The notes beneath the pieces were generated by a model. It was not told the DNA's origin. It was given only the letters and a program-made list of their open reading frames with translations, and made no database searches. From the NCBI RefSeq assembly GCF_900215295.1, contig NZ_OCMF01000006.1, positions 1 to 64,000 of the forward strand: 64,000 bases of DNA, written 5' to 3'. A program made the translations under genes and the position numbers. Below, one piece after another: positions 35,719-45,239 of the stretch; the stretch's first letter is position 1; the number at the start of each line of letters is the position of its first letter. This DNA comes from Salinimicrobium sediminis. Its GTDB lineage: Bacteria > Bacteroidota > Bacteroidia > Flavobacteriales > Flavobacteriaceae.

Positions 35719-36854
35719 ATAAAACAACTTGCACAACCTTCCCCTTCGGCCTGCAGAATTTCATCTTGCCAAGAGGAATTAGTTCTAGATCTTTTCTCTT
35801 GACGAAGAGTTCTTAAATAATGTTCTTTTTTTATTGCTTTTACCCTTTCCGGCTTTCTAAGCTCTTCCAATGTTTCCTCTGCCCAGGCGTATCCGTCTTT
35901 TTCATATCCAACAGCTTTTTCATATAAGTCTGGATGTTGCTCTAACAGCCAAACCCATTCAATTTTTTGCTGATAAAAACAGAAAAAACAACCTGATCTA
36001 CTCCTTGAGTAGGTCCCTTTTTTTATTTCACCATCTATTTCAACTTCATATTCAATAGGTTTATAATAAGCAGGGATTCCTACTCCACTAGATTCTAAAA
36101 TATCAAAAACATCTTGTAAACCTATATTATCAGTATTTTCAATTAAAGAAAAGGAATCCAATTGACCTACAGGATAATCGGTTGTTTTCAAATATTCAAA
36201 AACTACTTTATTAAAAGATTTAATATCTGCATCTAGAAGTGCATTTACCTTCTGTTTCTGAGTAAACTGTACGGAGATTGGACGACAAACATATTCTAAA
36301 AGATTTTCAAGTAGGCTTTTTTCATGTACAACGCTTTCGTAATAGTTTTTTAGTTTGTCAATATTTTCGTTAGCAAGTACTTTTTTAACTACATCCTCAC
36401 TCCAAATATTTTTTCTAAAAGGAAATATGGTCTGAATATTTTCCTTCTTTGAAACATAACCTTCCCTATTTTCATCTCCTCTAATTCCAACATAAGAAAT
36501 TGTTGGAGCATCACCCACTCTATTTTCAAAGGGTTCTAATTTCATCTTTTTTGTACACCATCTAGCCATTGGAGACGGCAAATAACTTCCATATAAAGCT
36601 AAGAAGTGATCGAATGGATTATCCATAGGAGAATTTTCCTCATCAATCGAGTTATAAAGTTCTATGTTTTTCCCAAGAACAGAATTCAATTTTTTGATAA
36701 GATCATAGGTTTCTTTTAATTCTTTTCCGGTGTCACATGTATAATATTCAATATCCAAAGTTGGATAGTTTTTGCTCATATATATGGCTAAGGCTGCGCT
36801 ATCCTTGCCACCTGATATACCTAAAAGGTGTTTAACTTGCTCCATACTACACAT
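35715..36854 (-). CDS. sspD: PP-loop ATP pyrophosphatase, SspD/DndC-like
   Basis: 379 residues of the PAPS-reductase/DndC family. The PP-loop SGGKDSAAL is near residue 14. Iron-sulfur-type cysteines are MARWCTKKMK near 97 and SGCFFC near 287, with an extra GCASC at the very C-terminus. DndC and SspD activate the DNA backbone with ATP before sulfur insertion. It is the last gene of a minus-strand operon, overlapping sspC by 8 bp. It ends tail to tail with the PLD gene. Confidence 0.85.
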   Translation of the reverse strand: MCSMEQVKHLLGISGGKDSAALAIYMSKNYPTLDIEYYTCDTGKELKETYDLIKKLNSVLGKNIELYNSIDEENSPMDNPFDHFLALYGSYLPSPMARWCTKKMKLEPFENRVGDAPTISYVGIRGDENREGYVSKKENIQTIFPFRKNIWSEDVVKKVLANENIDKLKNYYESVVHEKSLLENLLEYVCRPISVQFTQKQKVNALLDADIKSFNKVVFEYLKTTDYPVGQLDSFSLIENTDNIGLQDVFDILESSGVGIPAYYKPIEYEVEIDGEIKKGTYSRSRSGCFFCFYQQKIEWVWLLEQHPDLYEKAVGYEKDGYAWAEETLEELRKPERVKAIKKEHYLRTLRQEKRSRTNSSWQDEILQAEGEGCASCFI

Positions 36855-39800
36855 TCATATTTTTCGATAAGAGCTCCATTAAAAGTTCTTTTCGTTTATT
36901 AATTTCTAAACCATTTATTAAGATATCAATCTCATTTTTAATCTCACCTAAGAATTCAGAATTACTTTCTAATTTGTTCACAACAAGTCTCTCTTCTATA
37001 GCTTCACCGGCCTCGTTAATAAATCTTATTGATAAAAGTTTTTCCTGTTCTGAAGACTTATTATATGAGTGAATATCATTTACCTTTATTAGACTTTCAC
37101 CAAAATCCTCAATTGTGGCGGTTAATAGTGGTTCCTCTTCATCTATTAAATCTTCAATACTTTTCCCAATAGTAACATCGGCCACAGATTTTAACCAGCT
37201 GGTTCGGTCATCTAAAGGTGAAATCAATCTCTTATAAAATATACGTTGTTTTTCCCCTAAGCTGTTCGGTTTTATAAATGCCAATTTTTCTCTAATCTCC
37301 TCTTTATAATCAGGAAAATCCTCATTTTTACAATAGAAAGACTTTCTAATAGTGTTTTCAATATTATTCAATAGCTCATCATAAGCATGTTTTAATTCTG
37401 TGATCGCTTCCCCTACTTGTTTAGAGTAGCTTTCTAACACCTTTTCATCTTCTTTAATTGATAACGAGTGATATCCAAAAGCTGCAGGAAACAAATTGAA
37501 TAAAGCATCTTCAGGGTCTTTGGCTTCAATAATAGCTTGACGAAGATTAGTTGCCTTATTAGAAAGCTTTTTGGTCTTCAAAGCATAGTTATTTAAGCTT
37601 TTTCGAAACTTCAAAAAATTAGTGAAAATTGTCAAGAACACGGTTTGTGTACCTTTACCTACGGTTTCTTCTAGCTGGGCCATTTCCTTATAGCTTTCCA
37701 ATAAATTCACCTTTAATCCTGAGACATCGTAACTCTTAATTAAAAAACTTTCAGGTTTCCGGTGGATTAAATCCAGGACATCTTCATCTAAATAGGGTAT
37801 GTATCCTCCTTCTATATGGAAAAGTGCAAAATCCTCCTGGCGTGCAATAAGGAAAATTGGTAACCAAAAATCAACTAAACCTTTTTTTAACTTAAATGGT
37901 GGTTTGCTAAGCAGATCAATGAACTCATTTAAATTCCTTTTATTAGAGAGCGAAGATTCCAAGAATTTATCACTTTCTGTCCACAAGTCATATAAGTCAG
38001 ATCCTTCGTGTGGTTGGACCAAATCATAATGATTTAACCCGTCGGGAATTCTATGGATTCCGGTTTGTTGCAATAGGCTAATGTAGATGGCTTTTTCAGG
38101 AGGGAATTTTGAAGTATCAAACCCCAGATTTGCCTTAGCTCTATTTTTTAATAAAGCTCTTATTAAATTTTTTCTGGCACCGTTTATTGGAGCACTTAAG
38201 TACTCCTTATTAATGAGTTCATTCTTAAGAACTGGGGTGTGTGAATAAATCTGATAACAGATTTCATTTAACCAATTCTGTAATTTATGTTTATTAGGAA
38301 TTATTTTTTTGACCCCCTGGTGAATCCAGGTATTCAAATTTTTGTCGAAAATTTGATTTACTACTATTTCCTTTAAATTGTTTAAATGAAATTGTCTTTC
38401 GTCACTTAATAATTTTAAAGCATTCTTATCTTCTTGATGACGCTCAATCAATAGATCAAATTGTTTGATCTTAAAAAGTTCATCCTTAATTTCATTAGAA
38501 TTTTGGTATACTACAAAAATATTCCCTGGTTTCTCTTTTGAAATTGTAATCAATTCTTTTAAATCTACATCTTGGAAAATAAGATTAATATATCCATCAA
38601 TAGCTCCACTTGGAGCCTCTATTTTCTGAGGATTATAAGTTTTCATCAGGCGAAATTCGAAAAATCGTGGAGTTCCGGTTTCGAAAGAATACTTTTTAAC
38701 TAACTCAATGGGATACTCCACCAAATTCTTTATCTCATCACTTACATTAAAATCCGGATTTATTTCCTTACTTATAGAAATAAGTTCTTGTTCAAGATCA
38801 ATATCAGTCCCTTCTAAAAAATTAATTTTTTTGCTATGCTTGTAATATCGAATGAGTGAAGCTGATATTAATTTTTCAATAATTTTAGAAATATCTTTTC
38901 CTCGAGTATAAACAAAATATTTTTTCAGAAATTCTTTATCAAAATTTCCGCCAGCCTTAGAAAAAATATTTACTAATCCTATAGTCTTAATTACTTCGGT
39001 TGCTAAGTCATAATCAGCATCAAACAGCAACTCAGCTCTTTCTAAAGCTCTAAATGTGGAGAACCATTGGGGCCTATGGGGGTTTTCGGGACTATTGATT
39101 TCCGACGGCAGAGTATGAGTTAAATAATCAAAGACCTTAAAGACTGGATAAAAATTATTTTTATGTCTATTAACTGAGTACTTGGAATCGTCATTTAAAA
39201 ATGAAAACAGTGAGCGCTCATTTTGACCATATCTTTGTAAAGAGTTCACAAGCATGTTGGTAGACAGCCAATCAAGAGGAAAAAGTGAAGTTGTTAAGTC
39301 GTTACTGATTTTACTATTTGCTAAGCCAGAGTTTCTAATTAATTCGTTGAGCTCTTCAAAACGGGATAAACAATCAGAAGGAATACTGAATTCATGCAAC
39401 TTTTTACTCGCAAAATATATTAGTTGCTCAACAGGTTCGTTAAAAAGTAAATCTACAAATCGCCCCTTTACCTTTTCCCATTCTAACTTATCTTGGTTGG
39501 AGAGATTTTTTCCGTAAGAATTGAAATTTTGATGAAGAGTAATTATAAAGTAGGATTCATATCTTTCGTCATTAGTCCATTCGGAAATTTGTTGCAATAA
39601 ATAGAGTTCATCAATGGCGTTATTCTTTGAAGCTTGCTCCAGGAACTTTCCAAATTCATCTACTAATAGAAGAAATCCAAAATTTTTCTTCTGGGCATTT
39701 TCCCTCCTCTTTTTTAGTGAATAAATAATATTTTCACTTTCTGCATTATCCAGCTTTAGCACGTTGGAAAGAGCCTCTGAAAAGGGCTTATTACTCCCAA

Positions 39801-40071
39801 CAAGTTTTATTATTTCGTAGCCTTCAACTTTTTTAACTGAATCTAAATGGGTGAAAAATAATTTTTCATTCTTTAAGTTCTTTTCCAGAGCCCAAAGAAA
39901 AGTAGATTTACCGGTCCCGTAATTACCGATTAGATTAAAAGATTTAGTCGCGCCGTGGTTGTATAAGAATATTCGTTCAAAAATTTCCTTAGCATTAGGA
40001 GTTACTACATAATCAATATCCTGCTCCTGATCCCTTAGAATATTAGTAGAAATATTAACTGTGTAACTCAT
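36847..40071 (-). CDS. sspC: Large P-loop ATPase, SspC-like
   Basis: A 1074-residue ATPase. Walker A GNYGTGKSTFLW is near residue 49 and Walker B LLLVDEFGKFLEQ near 130. The body is long and mostly helical with coiled-coil stretches near the C-terminus (about 830-960). Between the DUF4007 gene (17-bp overlap) and the PP-loop gene (8-bp overlap) it holds the position of sspC in sspBCD loci. The function of SspC is ATP hydrolysis required for modification. Identity rests on Walker motifs and operon order, not on a detectable domain family beyond that. Confidence 0.75.
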   Translation of the reverse strand: MSYTVNISTNILRDQEQDIDYVVTPNAKEIFERIFLYNHGATKSFNLIGNYGTGKSTFLWALEKNLKNEKLFFTHLDSVKKVEGYEIIKLVGSNKPFSEALSNVLKLDNAESENIIYSLKKRRENAQKKNFGFLLLVDEFGKFLEQASKNNAIDELYLLQQISEWTNDERYESYFIITLHQNFNSYGKNLSNQDKLEWEKVKGRFVDLLFNEPVEQLIYFASKKLHEFSIPSDCLSRFEELNELIRNSGLANSKISNDLTTSLFPLDWLSTNMLVNSLQRYGQNERSLFSFLNDDSKYSVNRHKNNFYPVFKVFDYLTHTLPSEINSPENPHRPQWFSTFRALERAELLFDADYDLATEVIKTIGLVNIFSKAGGNFDKEFLKKYFVYTRGKDISKIIEKLISASLIRYYKHSKKINFLEGTDIDLEQELISISKEINPDFNVSDEIKNLVEYPIELVKKYSFETGTPRFFEFRLMKTYNPQKIEAPSGAIDGYINLIFQDVDLKELITISKEKPGNIFVVYQNSNEIKDELFKIKQFDLLIERHQEDKNALKLLSDERQFHLNNLKEIVVNQIFDKNLNTWIHQGVKKIIPNKHKLQNWLNEICYQIYSHTPVLKNELINKEYLSAPINGARKNLIRALLKNRAKANLGFDTSKFPPEKAIYISLLQQTGIHRIPDGLNHYDLVQPHEGSDLYDLWTESDKFLESSLSNKRNLNEFIDLLSKPPFKLKKGLVDFWLPIFLIARQEDFALFHIEGGYIPYLDEDVLDLIHRKPESFLIKSYDVSGLKVNLLESYKEMAQLEETVGKGTQTVFLTIFTNFLKFRKSLNNYALKTKKLSNKATNLRQAIIEAKDPEDALFNLFPAAFGYHSLSIKEDEKVLESYSKQVGEAITELKHAYDELLNNIENTIRKSFYCKNEDFPDYKEEIREKLAFIKPNSLGEKQRIFYKRLISPLDDRTSWLKSVADVTIGKSIEDLIDEEEPLLTATIEDFGESLIKVNDIHSYNKSSEQEKLLSIRFINEAGEAIEERLVVNKLESNSEFLGEIKNEIDILINGLEINKRKELLMELLSKNMNV

Positions 40072-40969
40072 AATGTTTTTTCAAAAGATTAATTTTAAAC
40101 TTCTCAGAAGTATTTTTTACTTGAATCTGCCTTACACCAGCATCATCTTTATAGATAAATTCAGGATAACTTTCACCCAAATTATCAATTATCCTCTCCA
40201 GACCTTCATTAGACAAACATAAATAAGAAGCTACACTAGTTCTAATCTTATCATAATCGATTGCTGAATTTCCCTGAAACTCAGCCAGTAAACAATAGCC
40301 GAAAATTTCAGGAGTTAGGGATTTTTGTACAGTACGATTGATTCTGAAAATAGGTTCATTCTTTTCATTTCTTCTTCCAGTACTAAATACCAGATTCAAA
40401 GCTAAAAGAGGTGTATTAAAATCATCCTCAACCGTCTTTATATTTTTCTTGGGAGCAACGTAAGTTTTGATGAAGACTTTAAAATCGGAATTTAAAGTAT
40501 TATCGGTGACTGATCTTTGATTATTCCTCTCTATCTCTCTATGTAAGAAAGACTTAACCTGGGATTCTGAAAATTCTAAACTAGCTTTATCTGAGAAATA
40601 GTCAGAGAATATAAGTTTAAAAATAGAAGCATATTCAGTAGAACACAAATAATATTGCATTAGCCAAAGCGATCCTTCATTTTCCAAATAAGGATCTAAT
40701 GCTAAGTCTTGAAATAAAATTTTAGACAGTTCTCCTATTTCGTTGCTTTGATCATCAAAAATTTTAAAGGCTCTGATCCAATGTGCTATTGATCGAACCA
40801 TATTTTTACCGACGCCTAATTCAGGTATAGCCGAATTTACCTTGAAATTTGAAATACCTCCTTCAAAACTTAAACTTTCATCCTTCTTTTCAATAAGATT
40901 TAAACCCTTTAAAAGCCACTGCTCACGGCAATGAAAAGTATCATGCCCCGAGAAACGTAAAACTGACAT
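40055..40969 (-). CDS. sspB: DUF4007 protein, SspB-like
   Basis: 304 residues from MSVLRFSGHDTFHCREQWLL; the longer frame to 41017 would start inside a perfect palindrome and is not chosen. The N-terminal SGHDTFHCRE is the signature of DUF4007. The middle shows LGVGKNMVRSIAHWIRAF, also typical. To my knowledge SspB of the Vibrio SspABCD system is a DUF4007-type protein with DNA-nicking activity that opens the strand for sulfur insertion. It is the first gene of the sspBCD operon, with overlaps throughout. Confidence 0.82.
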   Translation of the reverse strand: MSVLRFSGHDTFHCREQWLLKGLNLIEKKDESLSFEGGISNFKVNSAIPELGVGKNMVRSIAHWIRAFKIFDDQSNEIGELSKILFQDLALDPYLENEGSLWLMQYYLCSTEYASIFKLIFSDYFSDKASLEFSESQVKSFLHREIERNNQRSVTDNTLNSDFKVFIKTYVAPKKNIKTVEDDFNTPLLALNLVFSTGRRNEKNEPIFRINRTVQKSLTPEIFGYCLLAEFQGNSAIDYDKIRTSVASYLCLSNEGLERIIDNLGESYPEFIYKDDAGVRQIQVKNTSEKFKINLLKKHYELHS

Positions 40970-40995
40970 AAAATTTATTTTCCTGCAATTTAAAG

Positions 40996-41021
40996 CTAAA
41001 TGGAGGAATTCCTCCATTTAG
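40996..41021. promoter_or_regulatory. 26-bp perfect palindrome before sspBCD
   Basis: CTAAATGGAGGAA followed at once by its exact reverse complement, without a loop, 26 bp before the sspB start. It is placed like an operator for a dimeric repressor. No T-run follows on the minus strand, so it is not a terminator. The rest of 40970-41249 shows no gene. Confidence 0.7.
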
Positions 41022-41249
41022 AAAAAAATACTTATTCACAATTTATGCAGAAGACAAAAACGACCTTTTTTAAAGGCTATTTTTCATTACACTTAATATG
41101 TATAAAGCGATGAGTAAGTTCTCAGTCACCTCACACCACGATAACCATAACTGTTTAAATAACAATGTGTTACGAGTTTTAACCCAATTTCTAATCAAAT
41201 TTCTCATTCCCTAAACCCGCAAATTGCAGTGACCACGATTAAGTTCAGC

Positions 41250-42200
41250 CTATTCTAGCAAATTATTATTTTTTATACTCATAATAATTCCTGAACCAAT
41301 ATTTTGCGATTTTTTAAATATTTGAAATTCCTGTCTCAATTTTAATTTTCCAGATAATAAAGATGTTTCGGATAATTTAATTTCGCCATGTATTTCTTCA
41401 CCTGGTCGAACATTGTTCTTTTGTATAAATTTAATTTTATTCTCGGCTATTATTTTATTCCCAAAAAAATCCATACCAAATTTTTCATGAGATCGATGTA
41501 TCCTATTGCCATTTAAGTCCTTTTGGAATTTTATAACCGCAACCAAATCAGGATCTGTCTCAAATATGGCGGAATGTTTTTTAATTATTTTATCATAACC
41601 CTCCTGTAAATCGACCGAAATAATAGAATTAACCTTCTCTGATAATCGAATGGCTTCTTTATCAGAAATTCTTAGTTGTAGCCCCGGAGAGTTTCCGATT
41701 CTTTTCAATAAACCCTCAACTATTGTTTCAACTTTTTTTAGAATTTCTGTTTTTATCAATAAAATTTTTACTTCTTCCTGAAGCTCGTAGATATCGTCAA
41801 AATTCCAATTAAAACTTGATACGTTTCTGACGAGGCCTAGGTTGCTGAAATCTATATGTCCGTTATAATTACTGCCAAAAGAAAAGCAGGTCTTAAATTC
41901 TTTGCTTTCATACAGAGCTTCGAGTGTGCATCCTAAAATCACTTCAATAAACCAAGCTATAGTTCTAGGAATATTTGAAGTTGCTTCCTTGAACCTATCA
42001 AGTTCTTCTAAAATGTTACCTTCTTCATGATAATAGGAGGTCTTCGGAGTTACAAAATTATTTGGAAAACCCAATTCTATATATTGGATCGGTCCTAAAG
42101 AGGTTTTTTCTGATTTCTCAGCTAAGCAGTAACCAAGAACATGCCCAAGTTCGTGATATACAGTTGAATTAATAAACTCTAATTTTTTATCGATATTCAT
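41250..42200 (-). CDS. HExxH protein, possible metallopeptidase
   Basis: 316 residues with a zinc-protease motif very early (VYHELGHVLGYCLAE, residues 14-28), followed by an FtsH-peptidase-like helical stretch. No signal peptide or membrane helix is visible, so it should be cytosolic. The C-terminal 70 residues (ENKIKFIQKNNVRPGEEI, IKLSETSLLSGKL) are not recognised. The pattern recalls M41-like proteins without the AAA domain, but a third zinc ligand is not obvious. It is cargo on the right arm of the element, single gene, minus strand. Confidence 0.6.
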   Translation of the reverse strand: MNIDKKLEFINSTVYHELGHVLGYCLAEKSEKTSLGPIQYIELGFPNNFVTPKTSYYHEEGNILEELDRFKEATSNIPRTIAWFIEVILGCTLEALYESKEFKTCFSFGSNYNGHIDFSNLGLVRNVSSFNWNFDDIYELQEEVKILLIKTEILKKVETIVEGLLKRIGNSPGLQLRISDKEAIRLSEKVNSIISVDLQEGYDKIIKKHSAIFETDPDLVAVIKFQKDLNGNRIHRSHEKFGMDFFGNKIIAENKIKFIQKNNVRPGEEIHGEIKLSETSLLSGKLKLRQEFQIFKKSQNIGSGIIMSIKNNNLLE

Positions 42201-42347
42201 ATTGTTGCATATAAAAGTCTCTTATAGCGATATGTAGCGACGAGTAGAGGACGCGGACTTCGGATTATCTTTTTTGAATCTTGGCTTCTAAAAGTACTTT
42301 ACCAATGACACCTATTATTTGCCGTGACCCGATGTTATTATCTACAG

Positions 42348-43574
42348 TTATTTAGTCATACAACATTTTTTGTACTTTTTACCACTTTTACACGGACACG
42401 GATCATTCCTTCCTATTTTTCCAAATTTTTTTTCCAGTGCTTTCCCCTCCTCTAGAGATCTTTGTTCTCTCGTAGCTTGATCAATTTTTTTTGTCAAAAC
42501 ATCATCAAGGAAAAAGTTTGGATGCCAACCTTTCATAATTTTATCGACTACAAAGCTATCTATTGTAGAAGCTATTGCACCAGAAATTGGCTCAATTATT
42601 CCAATTAGATTAGGTACTCCCCAACGAATTAACCTCGTTACTGTATAATCGGATAAATTTTTAGATTTAGACATAAGCTGCTTATAAACGCTTTTCTCGT
42701 CATAATCTGAATCCTCAAACCAAGCTCTAAATTTCTTACCAGAAATATCATTTTTTAAAGAGATAATGAGGTCAATGTCAATGATGTTATTTGTATATAA
42801 TCTGGTAAGATCAGGTAATTGTTTATCCTGAATTATTTTAGAGAACAGTTCTAAAGCCTCCCCTTTTTTACCAGTTAAAACTGGATTTAATTTGATGTTT
42901 ATTAAATGCTGAATAGATGCTTCTGTGCTTAGATTTTGAATCCCAAGTTCATTTTGATAAAATAAACTTTTATTTGCGAATTGTAATCTCATCAGTGGAA
43001 CAATGTCGTCGGGTTTGACTATTACATTATCATAGGAATTTCTAAAATTTAAATATTTGGTGACATTTTTATTATTCAAATCCAAACAAACTTCTTCCTG
43101 GCATTGATGACCGATCCAATCGCCATCAATATCTACCTTAACTTTTTCTGCCTTAAAAATTAAAGGTTTAACTAAATGTCGATCAGCACTTCCTTTATAA
43201 TAGTCTAAAAGCCTTTCTTGAATAGAATCTAATTGTGATTTAGAAACATCACTCAAGTTCATCAATAGGTAATCATCATTATGCGGTAAGAACGCGGTTC
43301 TAGTTCCTCCATCATCAATTAATACGATATTATCTGTAATAAACAGTTTGTGTGCATCTTTAATACCAAACAAAAAGATGAACTCTTCTAAATGTTGAGT
43401 CTTTATATAGATCTTATCGAATAGTAAAAGAGATTTTATAAAAGGATTTATAAAAAATCCTCTTTCATCCGAGTTAAATGGAATTCCAGAGTTACTCCAA
43501 TCTGAGCCAAAATGATAGGTATTTCCTTTTTTACGCCACCTATAATTTAAATTGTCTATTAATATCGAATTCAT
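42348..43574 (-). CDS. SEC-C motif protein, unknown function
   Basis: 408 residues. The only clear feature is the C-terminal SEC-C zinc finger, GRNDPCPCKSGKKYKKCC, as on the tail of SecA and many cargo proteins. The first 380 residues contain no motif I know; there is one predicted helix-rich block around 200-340. SEC-C tails often bind zinc and help dock to partners. Stand-alone minus-strand gene. Confidence 0.65.
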   Translation of the reverse strand: MNSILIDNLNYRWRKKGNTYHFGSDWSNSGIPFNSDERGFFINPFIKSLLLFDKIYIKTQHLEEFIFLFGIKDAHKLFITDNIVLIDDGGTRTAFLPHNDDYLLMNLSDVSKSQLDSIQERLLDYYKGSADRHLVKPLIFKAEKVKVDIDGDWIGHQCQEEVCLDLNNKNVTKYLNFRNSYDNVIVKPDDIVPLMRLQFANKSLFYQNELGIQNLSTEASIQHLINIKLNPVLTGKKGEALELFSKIIQDKQLPDLTRLYTNNIIDIDLIISLKNDISGKKFRAWFEDSDYDEKSVYKQLMSKSKNLSDYTVTRLIRWGVPNLIGIIEPISGAIASTIDSFVVDKIMKGWHPNFFLDDVLTKKIDQATREQRSLEEGKALEKKFGKIGRNDPCPCKSGKKYKKCCMTK

Positions 43575-43700
43575 TCTTTAATAACTATAACCAATGGGTT
43601 CGCATAACACAAGCTGGCGGGGTGCCGCCTATTTGAGTCATGATGCGTTATTGTGTACAGTTTGTTCAAACCTCAAACTTATACCAAGCTGTATCAATAA

Positions 43701-44654
43701 CTATTTATTCAATTCAGATTTGGCAATATGCGATTTTATGTCACGAAGTTGATAAAGCCAATTATATTTTATGCCTTTGTTTATTTCTTTATATATAGAT
43801 TTTCCTCCAGAATAAATACTAATGGGGTTGGGAATTGGGCCAGTTGGAATATTAGATAACACTGCTTCTATTGAGGTAGATTTAATTTTTGGACGAAACT
43901 GTTCTATTATTTCGTCATACGAGGTAATTTCTTCCCTTTCTAAAGTTATTCTTGCTGATTCCAAGTCGTTATCGGATAATATTAAAATTCTTTCCATTTT
44001 CTTTTTTAACGAATCAAATCTTCCTTTTCTCTTAAGTTCAATTATTGAAAACCAAGGCACTTTTTCTAAAGAAGGAATTGATTCTTTAAATAAAATTATG
44101 GGTGATGTTTTTCCATTTTTGTTGTTAAACTCACTTAAAGCTAGTCTAGCATCTTTCTCTATTTGATTTGCTAAAAAATAGGAAGGGAACTCTTGACTAA
44201 TGAATTCCCATCTTACAATATTATCGATTGCAGATCTAGCCCATCCTTCAACAGCTTGAACCGCTTTATCTTCTATAATATTAACATTATATTGATTTTC
44301 TGCTTGCCTTAATAAGAAGTTATGAGCATATTCCTCTGGTGTTGAAGGGTTAGGATAATGATAGTATTTGGACGAATTATAATTTCTAGGATATCCTATT
44401 TGCTGTCGATCGGGAATATTTTCTAGTTTAATTCTTTTTGATAAGGGTATTAAGACATCTGTAAAGTCTTTTTGGTATTGATTTGGGAGCTTATTTTTTT
44501 CAAAGAAATTATCATAAAAGCGGTCAATCAAATCTACACGCAAATTTTCCCAAACAATTTCATCATACCACAAAAATGCCATTTTAAGATCATCTGCAGT
44601 CAGACTTTTATCGATTACACCTAAATGACTTACAAATGAAATATTCTTCTTCAT
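43701..44654 (-). CDS. Hypothetical cargo protein
   Basis: 317 residues, soluble, opening KNISFVSHLGVIDKSLTADD and LKMAFLWYDEIVWENLRVDL. The N-terminal pattern (short beta strand, then a 'TADDLKMAFLWYDEIVWE' helix) recalls uncharacterised proteins that occur singly in genomic islands. It has a Lys/Glu-rich helical centre and no catalytic motif. It is the rightmost gene clearly inside the element and shares the minus strand and isolated layout of the two genes before it. Confidence 0.6.
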   Translation of the reverse strand: MKKNISFVSHLGVIDKSLTADDLKMAFLWYDEIVWENLRVDLIDRFYDNFFEKNKLPNQYQKDFTDVLIPLSKRIKLENIPDRQQIGYPRNYNSSKYYHYPNPSTPEEYAHNFLLRQAENQYNVNIIEDKAVQAVEGWARSAIDNIVRWEFISQEFPSYFLANQIEKDARLALSEFNNKNGKTSPIILFKESIPSLEKVPWFSIIELKRKGRFDSLKKKMERILILSDNDLESARITLEREEITSYDEIIEQFRPKIKSTSIEAVLSNIPTGPIPNPISIYSGGKSIYKEINKGIKYNWLYQLRDIKSHIAKSELNK

Positions 44655-45239
44655 ATTTTACAAACTGACACACCTATTATAGCACAACGAATGTAGGAAT
44701 TTATCCCCTATAGCAGAGGGATAACACCAGGAAATCGCAATTAAGAAAATCATCTTTGTACCTAATTCTAATTAATAGTTCAATTTTCTCATTTGTACCT
44801 GAAAAATGAGAAATGAAAAAATGTACTATTCCTTCCTATCCTTTTCAAAAAATTTAGGAAAAATAAGGGACACCAAAGGAGAGATTATTGGAGAGAATAC
44901 TAACTTAGTTTTCCGGAGGGGTAAAATGAAAATTTCCGTGCGACTTTCCGGAGCTTTTTGTATCCAGCATCTTCGTAGAGCCCATAAAACCTAAAAAAGT
45001 TATTCCTGTATTGAAAAATAAAAGAATTGATTTCTGCTCTCAGACTTTGATAAATTTAATTTTAACCTACCCCTTATCAAAAGTTGCATGTAGCGCAGCA
45101 TGCACTTCCTTCTAGGGCCCAATTGCCTCTAAAAAACCTGATACCTGTTACATTTTCTCATTTGATTCGTCAAAAGATTAAGCTTTACCGGGTGAGGTGC
45201 AGCCATTGCCTCAAAAGCTTCTCTTCTAATTCTTATGAA
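44655..45239. other. Right end of the element, no convincing gene
   Basis: 585 bp. AT-rich to about 45060, then base composition rises to the backbone level. It contains a 62-codon open frame (44806-44994) with no protein-like features and the candidate attR at 45002-45021. Confidence 0.5.
45002..45021 (+). other. Candidate attR of the mnmE-integrated element
   Basis: ATTCCTGTATTG followed by AAAAATAA matches the mnmE end (19477-19496) at 16 of 20 positions in the same orientation, where the AT-rich DNA gives way to backbone. Imperfect right junctions are known for mnmE-site islands. Confidence 0.45.

Noticed and set aside
43590-43650. Integron attC site
   Set aside because: An inner hairpin and outer CGCAT/ATGCG pair exist, but the RYYYAAC/GTTRRRY boxes do not fit and no integron integrase is present.
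44806-44994. 62-codon open frame at the right end of the element
   Set aside because: No protein-like composition, no recognisable start context or homologue, and it lies in AT-rich junction DNA.
19497-45000. Conjugative element
   Set aside because: No relaxase, coupling protein or Tra genes are seen, so it can at most be mobilised or moved by other means.
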